DNA of 64,000 nt from Pascua guehoae (lineage: Eukaryota > Basidiomycota > Tremellomycetes > Trichosporonales > Trichosporonaceae): the NCBI GenBank assembly GCA_001600415.1, contig BCJX01000014.1:206669-270668 (forward strand), written 5' to 3'. The stretch's first letter is position 1. Each line of letters opens with the position of its first letter. Below the pieces are notes generated by a model. The model had not been told where the DNA came from and made no database searches. It was given only the letters and a program-made list of their open reading frames with translations. Both the position numbers and the translations under genes were made by a program. This document shows, one piece after another, positions 22,144 through 33,899 of the stretch.

Positions 22144-23538
22144 CTACCGGCGCTCACGCTCACGCTCCCTGTCCCTATCACGCCGGTCGCGGTCGTCCCT
22201 ATCGCGTCTCCGGTCGCGGTCACGGTCGTCTCGCCTGTCACGTCCGTCGCGGCCATCTCGGTCGCGGTACCTGTCGCGGTCACGGTCACGGTCGTCGCGG
22301 TCGCGCGTACGGTCGCCGTTACTCGGCCGTTCGTCGCGCTCTCGGGCCTTGCGCCGCGCGCGTTCTTCTTCCGTCTCGTACTCGCGCCGCCTGTCGCGGG
22401 TTCGATCCCTGTCGCGGTCGCGGTCGCGTTCACGATCGCGTCCATAGTCACGGTCACGGTCACGGTCGCGATCACGGTCGCGTTCGTCGCGGCGCTTGGC
22501 CTCTCGGCCACTGTCATAGTCGTCCTCATCGCGCCTCCGCCGCCTGTCACCGGTACCCGGACTGGTGCGCCTCGAGTCGGCGCGCGACGATGCGTCTGGG
22601 GTATCCGCGCCCGTTGCTGGGGTGGACGCGCGCGAGTCGTCTCCTCGGCGAACGAGGAGGTTTGCGGCGTTGAACCCTCGTCCACCGCGGGTGGCGTGGG
22701 CCTCGCGACGTTTCTTGGGGTCCTTTTTGCGCGAGGGGGGAAGCTCGGCAGCCATGGATGTTGCGCCAATACCGAGGAGGGCGGGACGGGGTTTGGGGAC
22801 GTGGACCTTGGTGTCCTTTGAAGGATCGTAGCCCATACCGCGGAGGATGGCGGCGCCAAACGCCTCGACGGGGACGGCGTCGTAGTCGTCCAGCGTCGAC
22901 TCTTGGGGGAGGTCGGGGAGGTCGCGGGCGAGCGCGGTCGCTTCGTCGTTTGCAATGACGAGATCGCGCTGCGCGGCCGAGAGGGGTTCCTCGTCCTGCG
23001 TGCCGGCGAGCACGGCCTGGAGGGCCTGCTCCTCGAGGCTGAGCGGCTCGGCCTTGGCCGCCGCCGAGGTGGTGGGGGCGGCGTCCTGGGGTGCCCGCAG
23101 GTTGTTGAGGTCGGGCTTGACGTCCTCTTCCACCTTCGCCGCCCGCTCCGCCTTCATGTTCCGCAGCCCCGCGCGCTGCGGCTCGTCCCCCGTTCGCTCG
23201 TGTGTGATGACAGGCTCGTTCCCGCGCGCCTCGGGCCGGTAGCTCGGCGCCCTCCGTGACGCATCGCGCCAGTCCTTGTTTGGCTGCGGCGCAATCACGA
23301 GTGGAGCCGCCTTGGTTCCCCCCAGTGCTTTTCCGTTGGCGCCGAACCCGTCAATCCGCTCGTCGACCGGTCGCTCGCGCCCGCGCTCACGCTCACGCCT
23401 GCGGGCCACAAAATGGTCGTCATCGTCGTCGTCCGAGTCGACGTGAAACGCCCGCTGGCTCGGCGCGCTCCATGTGCCCGTGCGGCGCGACGAGGACGAC
23501 GTTGGGGGTCGGACGGTAAACGACACGGGCGTCGACAT
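22144..23538 (-). CDS. SPP2: Pre-mRNA-splicing factor Spp2 (G-patch)
   Basis: Intronless 464-residue ORF. The Spp2/GPKOW-type G-patch region reads DYDAVPVEAFGAAILRGMGY followed by DPSKD and KPRPALLGIGA, which is the signature of the factor that recruits and activates the DEAH helicase Prp2 in the spliceosome before the first catalytic step. The N-terminal 200 residues are charged and disordered, with LSLEEQALQAVLAG before an Arg/Lys-poor linker. The last 130 residues are almost pure Arg/Asp/Glu dipeptides, like the RD/RS tails of other splicing factors; this makes long spurious ORFs on the opposite strand. It is divergent from VMA13 across 335 bp. Nuclear location is expected. Confidence 0.9.
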   Translation of the reverse strand: MSTPVSFTVRPPTSSSSRRTGTWSAPSQRAFHVDSDDDDDDHFVARRRERERGRERPVDERIDGFGANGKALGGTKAAPLVIAPQPNKDWRDASRRAPSYRPEARGNEPVITHERTGDEPQRAGLRNMKAERAAKVEEDVKPDLNNLRAPQDAAPTTSAAAKAEPLSLEEQALQAVLAGTQDEEPLSAAQRDLVIANDEATALARDLPDLPQESTLDDYDAVPVEAFGAAILRGMGYDPSKDTKVHVPKPRPALLGIGATSMAAELPPSRKKDPKKRREAHATRGGRGFNAANLLVRRGDDSRASTPATGADTPDASSRADSRRTSPGTGDRRRRRDEDDYDSGREAKRRDERDRDRDRDRDRDYGRDRERDRDRDRDRTRDRRREYETEEERARRKARERDERPSNGDRTRDRDDRDRDRDRYRDRDGRDGRDRRDDRDRDRRRDRDDRDRRDRDRERERERR

Positions 23539-23873
23539 GGTGCCCGTGTTTTGATAACGAAGAGAGAAGGAAGAGCGATGGGATGGATGGTGGGCGAAAG
23601 TGTCGAGGAAGGTTGAGTTGGTTGATCGGTTGAGTGGCAAAGTGGCGGGTTTTGCCACGTGTAATACCTTAACGCGTCCCCTCCTGTTGTGTGTGTGGGT
23701 GGACCCTGTTGGTGTCATCGGCGGTGCTGTTGCAGGTGCAAGCAAGGCAACCCCGTCCGTCCATAGTGACGGCACGGCAACCGCATCCCATCCCATTCCA
23801 TCCGTGGCCTCTCCAGCCCCATCTCTTACATCTACTCCGTCGCCCTCGCTCGTCACCAATCCTCAAACTCATC
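23539..23873. promoter_or_regulatory. Divergent promoter region, SPP2 / VMA13
   Basis: 335 bp between two divergent start codons. No distinct motif recognised. Confidence 0.45.
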
Positions 23874-25473
23874 ATGGCAGTGGTAGAAGCCATCCCGCCA
23901 CCGTTCTTCTCGCCCTACCTCGATGACCAGCTGCTGAAGCTCTCGGCCAAGCAGATCCCGTGGGAGGTGAGTGACCACGCCCCCTCCGCGATCCCGCCGT
24001 CACTGACATGTCAGGGGTATCAGCGGGCCAAGCTGCTGTCGCAGGAAGAGTGCAACCTCCTCCGCTCCCTCGAGAAGCTTGTAAGTGCTGCTTTGATGGC
24101 GTCAGCACTAACGATACAGCCCATTAGCCAGCGCGGCACCGTGTTCGCAAAGCAAGGCCTCGAGTATGCCAAGCTCTACATCGACCTCCTGCGCAAGCTG
24201 CAGCGCGTCGACACGGTCCAGGCCGTGCTCGTGTCCATCTCCAACATGCTTTCCGACTTTAGCACGATCCACTACTTCCACGACTTGTCGCAGACCGACC
24301 CGGCCGACCCATACCAGCCCATTGTCAAGTGCCTGACCATGGAGACGGACGAGGAGTTTGTCCACCTCGAGAGCTTGAGGATACTGGCTCTGCTCATTGC
24401 GTGAGTTGGAGTTTGTATACATAACTTTGGGCGGTCGCCCAACTGACGCACCAGTACCGACCCCAAGCCCTTCCCGGAGAAGCACATGTCGACGCTCCTC
24501 AAGTCGATCTCGGGCCTGCTCAACGGCACCCGCAACCAGCCCCGCGACATTGCCGCCCAAGTCCTCAGCGCGGTCCTCGGCAAGAAGCAGTTCCGCACCG
24601 CTGTCTGGGATCAGGGCGACTGTATCGATGGGTGAGTTGTCCTCGCGCCTGTGAAGCAACTAACACCCAGTATCATCAAGTGGCTCAAGCAGAACCCCGC
24701 CCCGCAGCAGCAGTACAATGCTGTCTGCTGCATCTGGCAGCTCTCGTTTGAGCAGCCCGCGGCCGAAGGTCTTGACAAGTGGGTCGGGACTCGGTATCTA
24801 TCACTGACCCATTCAGGAAGTACGATGTCGTCTCCATCTTTACCGAGATTGCAAAGAACGCGGTCAAGGAGAAGGTCATCCGTCTGGTCCTTGCCACTTT
24901 CCGGGTGAGTCACCGTGGCCCCCTCAACCCCCCTTCCCCCGCTCATGTCAGAATCTCCTCACGCTCGCGCCGGCAGCCAACCTGCCGTCGATGTTTGTCG
25001 TGCGCCTCCAGCCCTTCATCCAGTCGCTAGTGGAGCGCAAGTGGTCGGACGAGGACGTGATGGAGGACCTGGTCTTTATCAAGGACGAGCTCAAGGAGCG
25101 CCTCGACGGCCTGACGACGTATGACGAGTACACGTCTGAGCTCGACTCGGGCCACCTGGTCTGGTCCCCAGCCCACGAGAGCGACGACTTTTGGCGCGTC
25201 AACACGTCGCGCATGATCAACGAGGGCGACGGCAAGATTGTCAAGCGCCTCGTCGAAATTCTCAAGACGAGCCGCGACCCCCTCATCCTCGCCGTCGCGT
25301 GCTCGGACACGGGCAAGTTTGTCAAGTATGGCGGCGACCGCGCAAAGAAGATGATCAACAATATGAGTGGCAAGACGCGCGTCATGGAACTCATGACTCA
25401 TGAAAACCCCGACGTCAGGTATCAGGCTCTCATGGCCGTCCAGCAGCTCATGAGCCAGCACTGGCTCAGCTAA
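23874..25473 (+). CDS. VMA13: V-type ATPase subunit H
   Basis: Seven exons join to 444 residues: 23874-23966, 24015-24080, 24120-24400, 24455-24631, 24671-24778, 24817-24904, 24952-25473. This is the size and ARM/HEAT-like helical repeat structure of V-ATPase subunit H. Supporting segments include IPWEGYQRAKLLSQEE near the N-terminus, KWSDEDVMEDLVFIKDEL and LKERLDGLTTYDEY, followed by LDSGHLVWSPAHESDDFWR and the C-terminal KTRVMELMTHENPDVRYQAL. Subunit H sits on the peripheral V1 sector, is needed for activity of the assembled vacuolar proton pump and silences ATPase activity when V1 detaches. All intron phases are consistent and no residue block appears to be missing. Confidence 0.95.
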
Positions 25474-26223
25474 GTGTAACTTCTAGAGACTAGGATATGT
25501 GACTGTTGCTAAGATTGGACCTGGGTTGGACAGCATTCATGTGTCCTCTGAAAGACTTTGGCTCCGAACCGTGTCCAAAAACTATGTCAGTGGGAGGTGT
25601 TCGAGGTGCAGCCTGCGAAGACCTATCCCCATCAGACTATCTCCCCACCACACGGCAACTTCGTCGCTCTCGCGCGGAACGACGCTCAGACCTAGCATGT
25701 GCCGAACATGTGGTCGGTAATCGACCATTGAGGTGCATATGGACAGTGGCTAGCCAGTACTTATCGATAGGCAGGGACAGCATCTCCTCATCTTGTACGC
25801 CAACTCAGACACTGCCGCAACGCCGCGCATCAGATGTCAGCTGGAGTGACGGTCCATGTGGACGAAAGGTATCAACCATCAAGTTTTGCAAGTTCTGGCC
25901 AGGCTCGATCGTGTCATGCTTCTTAGGCATAAGCGTCTTCGGACACTTCCTGCGCTTCTGCTTCTGACGCTTCTCTCGCCTGGCGGGTTCTGAGGCTGCA
26001 CGGACACCAACGGCAGCCATTGCCGCGTCGCAATTCCCGGCAGGCGTGACCGCTGCTCACTAACCCACCCAAGTTTGCTGGTAACCTTGAACGGGAGGTG
26101 CGCCGCCAAGGTTGAGTCCGTCCTGCCCAAGTCCATCCTCGACAGCAATTCGCCAGTGGTCAACCACGGTCAGTATGCCAGCCTCGTCCCTCGACTACGA
26201 TGAAAACTCTATCCATGCCATAT
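25474..26223. other. Convergent intergenic region
   Basis: 750 bp. A short Lys/Arg-rich minus-strand ORF at 25805-26020 has no further support. Nothing else seen. Confidence 0.4.
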
Positions 26224-27969
26224 TCATGCAAGATTCCGCATAATGAGCTCGTACGTGAGCATGGTGACTGCCGAGCTGGGGACGGTGCGGACAAGGTTGA
26301 TGCTGAGGCCGCGGTAAAAGCCGCGCCAGCCGTCCTGGCGGTAGATTTTGCGGAACACGTCAATGATGCCGCCCTTTTTCGGGCGCCATCGTCGCTGTGT
26401 GCTGCTGCTACCGTTGGCCGCTTCTGGCTCGGACGAGAACGGGGGGTTGGAGCCCGTTACAAGAGGCGAGTACAGGTGTGCAGTGGGTGGGACATTGTGT
26501 GGTTGGGGCGGGAGGGCGGGGATGGACGCGGACGCCGCTTTCAGTGCTGGTGCTGATGCGGATGTTGGTGGGACTGGTGGCGGTCTAGGGGGCGCGACTG
26601 CCTTGGCACCCGCGTCCGCCCCACACACGCTAGCTTGTCCACCTGCCGGGGCACCTGCACCCGAACTGGAGCCACTCGGCCGGTATCGTGATACCTGAAT
26701 ACGAGTGCGGAGCACCTCGTGCGGGTATGTCGCGAGCGATGCGACCATCTTGGAGAATGCCGAGCACGCCAGAATGGCCGTGGGCGTCAGGGTGTGGCCA
26801 TCGTGTACTGAATGTCAGCCAGTGTCTTCGGACTTGGGAAAGAGTAGATACGAGGCCGAATCGACGACAGTGGTCCGTTCTGGCTGCGCCCATGTCGGGT
26901 CGCGGCCCAGGCTTCGCTGCACTCACCCCACAATGTCTTGCACTTTTCGTACAGACCAAACTGGACTGCAACGTGCGTCACACCGAATAAGCTGGGCAGG
27001 AGACCCTTGTAGAAAGCGCGTAAACCCTCGTTCTTGTATATTGTTCGGACAGCATCCCATGTCGTGCGATAGCGCGGGGCCGATGGAGGCAGGATTGCCT
27101 GGGCCTGCTGGGTTAGACGAAGAGCGACAAGAGGAAACCCACCATAAAGCGTGTCTTGACAACCCATAGCGGGTTGGTCAGGATTGTACCCGTCGCGCCA
27201 GCGGCCATCGCGGCAACGACGTGAGATGCATCGGGGTGTCCTGCGCGTAAGCATAAGATCGGGCGTGTTGATGGGATCATGGGCGGGCGAGCCGCACCGA
27301 AATGGTGCGGTAGCACATCGGCTGTACTCGGCGGTTCTGTTTTGCGCCCACTCTGTCACACGACTCACTAGTGGCAAACGGAACGCGTCTCAACCGGTCC
27401 TTGATCATGTCATAGACGGTAAAGTAGATACCCCACGTCGGGAGGTACCCGAGAATCGTGGGGCCGAGGCCGCGGTAGAACCCGCGCACGCCGCTCTGGC
27501 GGTAGATGCGCATACACGTCTTGGTCACACCCTCGTAACCCTTTGTGCCGCGCGGGACGGATTGGGCCTGTAGCGTAGTCTTGACCACGTCGAGCGGGCA
27601 CGTAGCAATGGACGAGACCAAGCCCGCGCCCGCACCAGCAATCATCGAGTGCAGGCTAGGCGGGACATTGATGCGCCGCCGTCGCCGCGGGCCTTCCCCC
27701 GCAGAGTCGACGAGGGACGTCACTGGAGGCGTGGGCTTTGCACTCGCGTTCGACGTGTTTGGGGCGCTGACACGCGCGTCGGCATGGCTCGCAACATCGG
27801 GCGGTTGGTCAGAGAGCGCCCTGCTCGCTGACGCGTTGGCCGCGCTGGATCCCGCAACACTCGCGACGCTCTCATCTATTACGGGCCCCTCGCGCAAGCT
27901 TACACCCGCCGGCCACGCCGCTCGGGAGGTCGACGCCTCGGCGCTCCCATCGCGCGAAATCAAGGGCAT
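26224..27969 (-). CDS. YIA6: Mitochondrial carrier, NAD+ transporter type
   Basis: Four exons join to 487 residues: 27969-27369, 27240-27143, 27107-26927, 26807-26224. The three mitochondrial-carrier repeats are marked by PLDVVKTTLQAQ, PLWVVKTRFM and YPHEVLRTRIQ, each followed by a helix and a matrix motif such as YRGLGPTILGYLPTWGIYF. The PLWVVKTR and YPHEVLRTR variants are typical of the NAD+/pyrimidine-nucleotide/FAD branch, closest in my reading to Yia6/Ndt1, which imports NAD+ into mitochondria; the substrate assignment is from family resemblance. The first 105 residues are an Ala/Ser-rich extension before the first helix. In repeat 3 about 100 low-complexity Pro/Ala/Ser residues are inserted after RTRIQVSRYR, making the protein longer than the usual 300-380. 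Start: first ATG of the open exon. Confidence 0.88.
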
Positions 27970-29094
27970 GCCCGCGCGTCCTAAAGTATGTCAGCGTTTC
28001 GGTGCCAATGGGACGTGAAAGAGCATGCAATAGGTGACTCTTGTGATGTGGTGGTCACGGGCGTCCGCACCCGCGATATAGAGCAGCAGGGGAAGGTGCA
28101 CTAAAGTCATGCGCCAAGCGGACAGAGCCGAAGTGCCCAGACGAGGAACACGGCCGATGAGTAAACCAACGACACGTACAAGTAGGACGCTGGCCGGGTA
28201 GTGTACCCGGTGGGCGAGTGACGGATATGCTTGGCTGGGTGCCGTGTGCTTGTACTGTTCGTGTGAGACCAAGAGGTATGGAGTAGAGTCGGGGCTGGAC
28301 GACGGTGGTGCTCGGCGCGTTGCTTTACGATAGCGATGCACCGAACGTTTGTCGGGTCCTAGTCCGAGTCGGAGTTCTGTGCAAGACAAAGGCGAGGTAA
28401 AGAATGGCGAGGGGCCAGTGACTGGGATATCGGATCGATGATGACCGAGCGCGCGAGTGTGGCCGAGCAACGAGTGACAGCGGCGCGGTATGTCTATGCG
28501 CAGACGACTAGTCCAGGGCAGACCCGAAGCCGAGCGGCCGAGCCGAGTCTGTGGTGGGCTGCAAAAGCGAAATGCACAGGTCGTGAAAGAACGCGCGTGG
28601 GGTTACGTCGTGGCGTGTGTGTCGTGGTGGATGAGTGGTGAATGAGGTGAAGCGCGCAGCGTGAGCGGACGCTGCGCGCGTAGAGATGCGAGATAGGGGT
28701 GGAGAGGGAGGGTTGATATGGAGGTGTGTTGAAGCGAAAGGTGGACAATCAAAGCAATCGGATAGACCCCCTAGTCAGCCAGGCAGCTGCAGGCAGTCGA
28801 GACAGGAACCACCACCCACCTGCACCCAGGCTGCACACCCAGTCGCCAATCAGTCACCCAGTGTCATAGCCGGCCGCGCGCGGGCTGGGCGGCTGACACG
28901 GCTGACACACTCCACACACCATCTCGACGGAATCAGATTTCATCCACCCCAGCCAATGTCCTTTGCTCAAATGTGGCACTGGGCAGACGGTGGCGTTCCG
29001 GCCGCTATCCAACGTCAATGCACACAAGCGCAAGCGACATCAATGCCGAGGACCCTCTCTATGCATGCGGCACCCAAACCCCAACACTATGACA
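27970..29094. other. Intergenic region
   Basis: 1.1 kb between the carrier start and the NOP13 stop. It is probably the carrier promoter plus spacer. Overlapping ORFs in several frames have no recognisable feature. Confidence 0.4.
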
Positions 29095-30788
29095 CTACTC
29101 AAACACAATCTTGGACCCCGAACTCTCCACAATGCCCACGTTTTCGCGCTTGGCCATGGCCAGCGCGGCACCGGGACGCGGCCGCCCAGTCGCCTCCCAC
29201 TTCTTGCCACGCTTGTCCTTTGACGGGCGTTCGGGGGCGGCATAGGATGGCTCTGCGTGCGCGCTCGCGTCTCCACCACCGCCCGCGACGAGGGCGGCGA
29301 TACGTGCCTGCGCTGCGGCCTCTGACTTGAGGTCTCCTGGTGTGTGGCCCTGGGCGGGGGCGCTGCGCTCGTAGCTCCCCTCGCCATCGTCACCCTCCTG
29401 GGCCTCAAAGTACCGAGGTTGACGCTTGCCGTGTCCGCCATGTCCGCCGCGCCCGCCACGGCCGCTACTGCTCCCCCGCTCCTCACCGTCGGGGCGGTTC
29501 CGCCGTCCGCCCGAGCGCTTGGTCGCCGTCTCGCTCGCGAATTGCAGCGTCAGGCGGCGGCCACGGAGATAGTGGTTTTTGCGGTTCATGAGCGCCGCGC
29601 GCGCGTGCAGGGGGCTCTTGAAATCCCAGAATGCGAATCTGCCGTCAGCCACCAGTCGAGTGTTAGAGATACCATAGCACTCACCCCTTGCACCGGCCAG
29701 TGTCCTCAAACTGCGCAACACGCGTCTTGATCAGACCCGACTTGATGCCGCTCCGGCTCGACACGGGCGCAGCAGCCTTCTCCTCGGCATCCTCATCTTC
29801 GTCCTCACCCTCTTCGGCGCCCTCGCCATCCGCGGTCACGTCGACAGATCCGTCCGCGTTTCCCTCGACGAGGTCACGAAGCTCCTCCTCGGCCACGTCG
29901 AATGGAAGGTTGCCGATGAACAGCGTCGAGCTCTCGGCGTGCATCTGCTTGCCGAGGGGTACGGTGCCCGGTCCACTCGGTGTGGGCTTTGGCGTGCGCG
30001 CATTCGGGTTGACCTTGTGGTCATTTCCGGCCTTGATGAGCAGGCGGCGCCCGTCGAGCGGCCGCTCTGACAGTCCAATCGCTAGCAGCTGCAGCGCCTC
30101 TGTCTTGAAGTCGACGTAGGCGAATCTGGATTGTCAGTGCAAGTAGAAACAAACGCGGACTGCAAGGTAGTGCCAGTAACCACGCGTGTAGCCCTTCCAG
30201 CGGGCTCATTCAGACGTACCCCTTGCTCTCGGCAAACCCTCCCTTGCCAGGCTTCTTGGGGAGGTTGACGCGCGTAATGCAGTCCCGCTCGCCACCACTC
30301 TCCTCGATGCCCCGCTCGAGGAACTCCTGGATCCCATCGGCGGTCGTGCGGAACGACAGGTTACCGATCCAGACCGAATACTCGCCCCTGGCCTGGGGCT
30401 TGGGTTTGTCGGCCTGTGGCTTGCCGTCCTTGTCGGCGTCGTCGTCGCCGCCAGATCCCGATGCCTTGTCCTCGCCGAGCGACTTCTTCGGGAGCGGCTC
30501 GAGACCCTTCTTGGCACGCTTGCGGGCAGCACGCGCCTCAGCCTTTGACAGTGGTGTTCCGGCGCTCAAGTCAATCTCGAGCATGTCGGCCTCCTCCTCG
30601 GCCGTCCGCTTGCGCTTGGACGAGGACGGTGCCTCGGCATCATCCGTGGCGGTCGCCGCTGCGGCTTCGGCAGCCTTGGCCTTGGCTTCGGCCTCGGCGG
30701 CCTTGCGTGCGGCCTTGCGCGCGTCGCGAGCGGCCTGTTGTTCGGGTGTGCGGCCAGACTTTTTCGACTTTGTGGACTCGTCGGCCAT
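29095..30788 (-). CDS. NOP13: Nucleolar RNA-binding protein Nop13 (two RRMs)
   Basis: Three exons join to 517 residues: 30788-30220, 30125-29685, 29638-29095. The N-terminal third is Lys/Ala/Glu-rich coiled or disordered sequence with KRKR-type nuclear signals. RRM1 has RNP2 VWIGNLSF and RNP1 KGFAYVDF (split by intron 1). RRM2 has RNP2 LFIGNLPF and RNP1 KGFAFWDF (split by intron 2), with an acidic 35-residue insertion between its first strand and RNP1. A Gly/Arg/His-rich stretch (SSGRGGRGGHGGHG) follows, then the Nop13 C-terminal signature GKKWEATGRPRPGAALAMAK and the ending KIVFE. Members act in the nucleolus in ribosome assembly. Both introns split RNP1 after the same Gly codon. An in-frame upstream ATG at 30872 is probably leader. 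Confidence 0.9.
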
Positions 30789-31149
30789 GGTGGTGTGCAG
30801 AATTGGTGGTGGTGCAGGGCGCGGAACAAGATGGTTTGTGAGAATCGACGTCAGAGATCGGGGGTGGGTCACAACATTTTGGGATTAATAAAAATAAAAT
30901 TGGGTGAAACAAATGTGACACGTCGTTCAGCGAGGGATGCGCCACGTCCTCGAGGATGGACGGAGAGGTGCACTTGCCGGTCGGTGTTGCGCGTCATCGG
31001 CACGCTCGTCCAAGCCATTACCACCTGTTGGTGTTGATCTCTCCCGCCCTCCTCTCCACTCCCACACCCACACCACACCCCCCCATCCCACCCCACCCCC
31101 CGGCGTCCACCCCCCCGGCGCGTCTCCTCTCCCTTCCGCCGCGTTCGTC
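30789..31149. promoter_or_regulatory. Divergent promoter region, NOP13 / YIF1
   Basis: 361 bp between divergent start codons. An AT-rich core at 30880-30905 and a CCAC-rich stretch at 31050-31110 precede YIF1. Confidence 0.45.
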
Positions 31150-32839
31150 ATGGCCTCCCCGCCCTACATGTCCTCCCGCTCACCGCCGCCCCTCCAACAT
31201 CCCAAACCAACGCACCCCGCGTATCCACCTCCGGAGCCGCCTCAGACCCCCGGCCGCAGCTCGACCACCAGCTCCCCCATGGGCCGCCTCTCCCAGGACA
31301 TTGACGGGTACACGCGCTACTCGTCGCCCCCCGTCGGCGGGCAGGGCGGCCACCATGCCGCACACGCTGGGCTGCAGCACGGCGTCCCCTCTGGTGGTCC
31401 CGGGGCCCAGTATGCCAGCTCGTCTGCGTACGCGCCCATGCAGCCAATGCAACCTCAGCAGGCGCATACGAGGGGGTTCGGCGCTGCGGGACCAAATGCC
31501 CCCGTCGGGTACGGGGGCCACTCGGGCCAGGCGGGCTTCGGAGGATGGCCAGGGATGAACGACGCGACGGCCCAGATGGGCGTGCAGTTTGGTAAGAGTG
31601 CAGTCGCCGCGGGACAGGACTACATGGAGAAGAATGTGAGTCTGAGAGGGCGAGGGCGGTGCGCGGTGTTGTGTGGTAGTGTAAGAGTCTTCGTAACGGC
31701 CACGAGCGGGCTGCTCTGCTCCACGAGCAGTGAGCAGCATCGAGGACATGAGCTCGCACGAGGGCGAGGCCTACGGGGGCGACACCAGTGCAACCCGTGT
31801 CGCATAGCAAGACAACCGACGCTCATGGCAGATTACACGATACCTTCCGCTCCCGCTCGTCAAGCGCTGCTTCTCGGTCACAAACTCGTATGTTCTGCTC
31901 AAGCTCCGCCTCGTGCTCTTCCCATGGCGCCACCGCCCATGGAGCCGCAAGGTGCAGCGCTCGGAAAACGGCGGCGCCGACACGTACGCGCCTCCACGGG
32001 ACGACATTAACGCGCCCGATCTGTACATTCCCAGTAAGTACGAGTGTGCTGGGGACGCTAGCGCGACCCTGTCATCGCCCCGCTCCACGTTTACTGACAG
32101 CCAGCCATGGCGCTGGTGACGTATACGCTGCTTGCGGCGCTCGCCACTGGCCTGCAGTCGCGCTTCAACCCCGAGGTCTTGGGTGTGTCGCTCTCCAAGG
32201 CGCTAGCAGTCGTGCTCGTCGAGTTCCTCGCCATCAAGCTCGGATGTTACTTCCTCGATGTGCGCGGAGGGGGCGCGAGTGGCGTCGAGCTCTTGGGTTA
32301 TGGCGGGTACAAGTTTGTCGGGTGAGTACGCGTCGCGGGTGGCAACGGGCCAGCGATAGGCCGGTCGCTAGGACCAGCGGCCGGCAGCAGGGAAAGCGGT
32401 GGAGCGGCGAGCCAGCGATCCCAGCGAGGAGTGAACTTCTTACCCTTCGCGGGCAGATTCTTTGCCACTGTTGACAGTTGGGAGCTCCCTCAAGAACGAG
32501 CCCCCTGAGTGCTCCCTGGCTAACACGCAGCATTATCTCGACAGTCATCGCCACGCTCCTTGGCCTCGGCCGTATCCCCATCCTCATCGTGTTCCTATAC
32601 ACCTTCTGCGCCAACGCCTTCTTCCTCGTACGTCATCAACGGCTTGTGTTTTACCACCACCCGACTACTCCATCTAACACCCCCAGCTGCGCTCGCTCAA
32701 ATACGTCCTCTTGCCAGACCCGAACGCGAGCGATTCAGCCGCCACCCTCCCCGCAGGCCACCGCAGCCGGCGGATCCAGTTCCTCTTCATTGTCGCCATT
32801 CTCCAGCTCCTCTGGATGGGTATCTTGAGCAGGGTCTAA
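31150..32839 (+). CDS. YIF1: Yif1-family ER-Golgi membrane protein
   Basis: Five exons join to 384 residues: 31150-31635, 31832-32033, 32105-32321, 32531-32627, 32687-32839. The first 160 residues are Pro/Gly/Gln-rich cytosolic sequence ending QFGKSAVAAGQDYMEKN. The conserved Yif1 core follows: RYLPLPLVKRCFSVTNSYVL, KLRLVLFPWRHRPWSR, then DINAPDLYIPTMALVTYTLL and four to five hydrophobic helices (for example VSLSKALAVVLVEFLAIKLG, GGYKFVGIISTVIATLLG, IPILIVFLYTFCANAFFLLR, FLFIVAILQLLWMGIL). Yif1 pairs with Yip1 and binds Ypt/Rab GTPases for fusion of COPII vesicles with the Golgi. Length and topology are normal. Confidence 0.92.
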
Positions 32840-33801
32840 GCTGGCCTTGCCTGTGGAGCACGGAGAGAGTGTGCTGCCACTTGGGGGGAGGGGCGTGGGC
32901 GCCGAGGCGAGAGACGAAAGGCGGACCACGTGGATTGAGCATTTAGAGCGCGAAGTGACGAGGCGCAGGCGGTGCAGAGCATGCATGGCGTAGATGGAGG
33001 CGATTGCAACGTGGCAGCGGACGTGGCACTGGACGTCGGCCGTCGGCTGGGCGTCGCAGCGAGCACCACTGACACAGGCCCGCCTTGGTGAAAGACCATA
33101 CTGAGAAGCGAGCCAGTACGCCTATCGGATGTTCTGACAATCCCACGGCCGCCCCCCAGCTCGCAAGGGGCTTACCCATCTCCCCGCTGAATCCAAGGTA
33201 TATTCTCTTCGTGGTTGAGGGCAGAATCCATGCCATGTCTCTCCATGATCCCGCTGCCCACTACCCTTTATCCCACCTTATCCTTCACGACCACATCAGC
33301 CTTTCGCCCGAGACACGCCGCAAGAGCTCCTCTCCACATCGCTTCACCCGCCTCAGTCAGCGGGCTATACAAGATTCTTGCAACTCGCTCCCGCACATGC
33401 TCAGCCCGCTGGCGCATACGGTGTTGTCTGCTGCCCTTGTGGTATGTGTGCAGGAGTATGCCAATGAATACGGATGATGGATGTGCGCAAACTAGGTCAG
33501 TGGGCTGTTCGAACAATGAGAACGGGTACGAATCGGCGGTTGCGATCGCAGAGCGAGATGGGGGCATTGGCAACGTATTTGATTGGTTCTGTCCCAGTGC
33601 AGTCGTTCCGACGAGTGATAGCTGATGGCCAGGATTTATGACCTGGAGAGTGGCAGGTTGTAATTCCAGGTGCACCAGGTTGCTGAGTCTCGCTCTCCAT
33701 TCTCCAGTCTTCGCCCAGTCCATACACCCATCGCTCATGCCCCAGCCAACTGGACGCTAGCTGGACGTTGCATGCACGCTCAAAGGCACTGTCACGGTTG
33801 G

Positions 33802-33899
33802 GCAGAGCGCAGAGCGCAGAGGGCAGAGCGCAGAGCACAGAGCGCAGAGCGCAGAGCGCAGAGCGCAGAGCGCAGAGCGCAGAGCGCAGAGCGCAGAGA
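33802..33899. repeat. Heptamer minisatellite, unit GCAGAGC, about 14 units
   Basis: Nearly perfect 7-bp tandem array with a few single-base variants (units 3, 6 and last). Because 7 is not a multiple of 3, all reading frames give a 7-residue periodic peptide; the ORFs seen here are artefacts of the repeat. Confidence 0.93.

Noticed and set aside
22051..22821. 256-codon plus-strand ORF with Val/Ala/Thr repeats
   Set aside because: It is the antisense of the Arg/Asp-repeat tail of SPP2; the repeats open several frames at once.
33802..33899. Possible CRISPR-like direct repeats
   Set aside because: Units are 7 bp, directly adjacent and without spacers, and the genome is eukaryotic.
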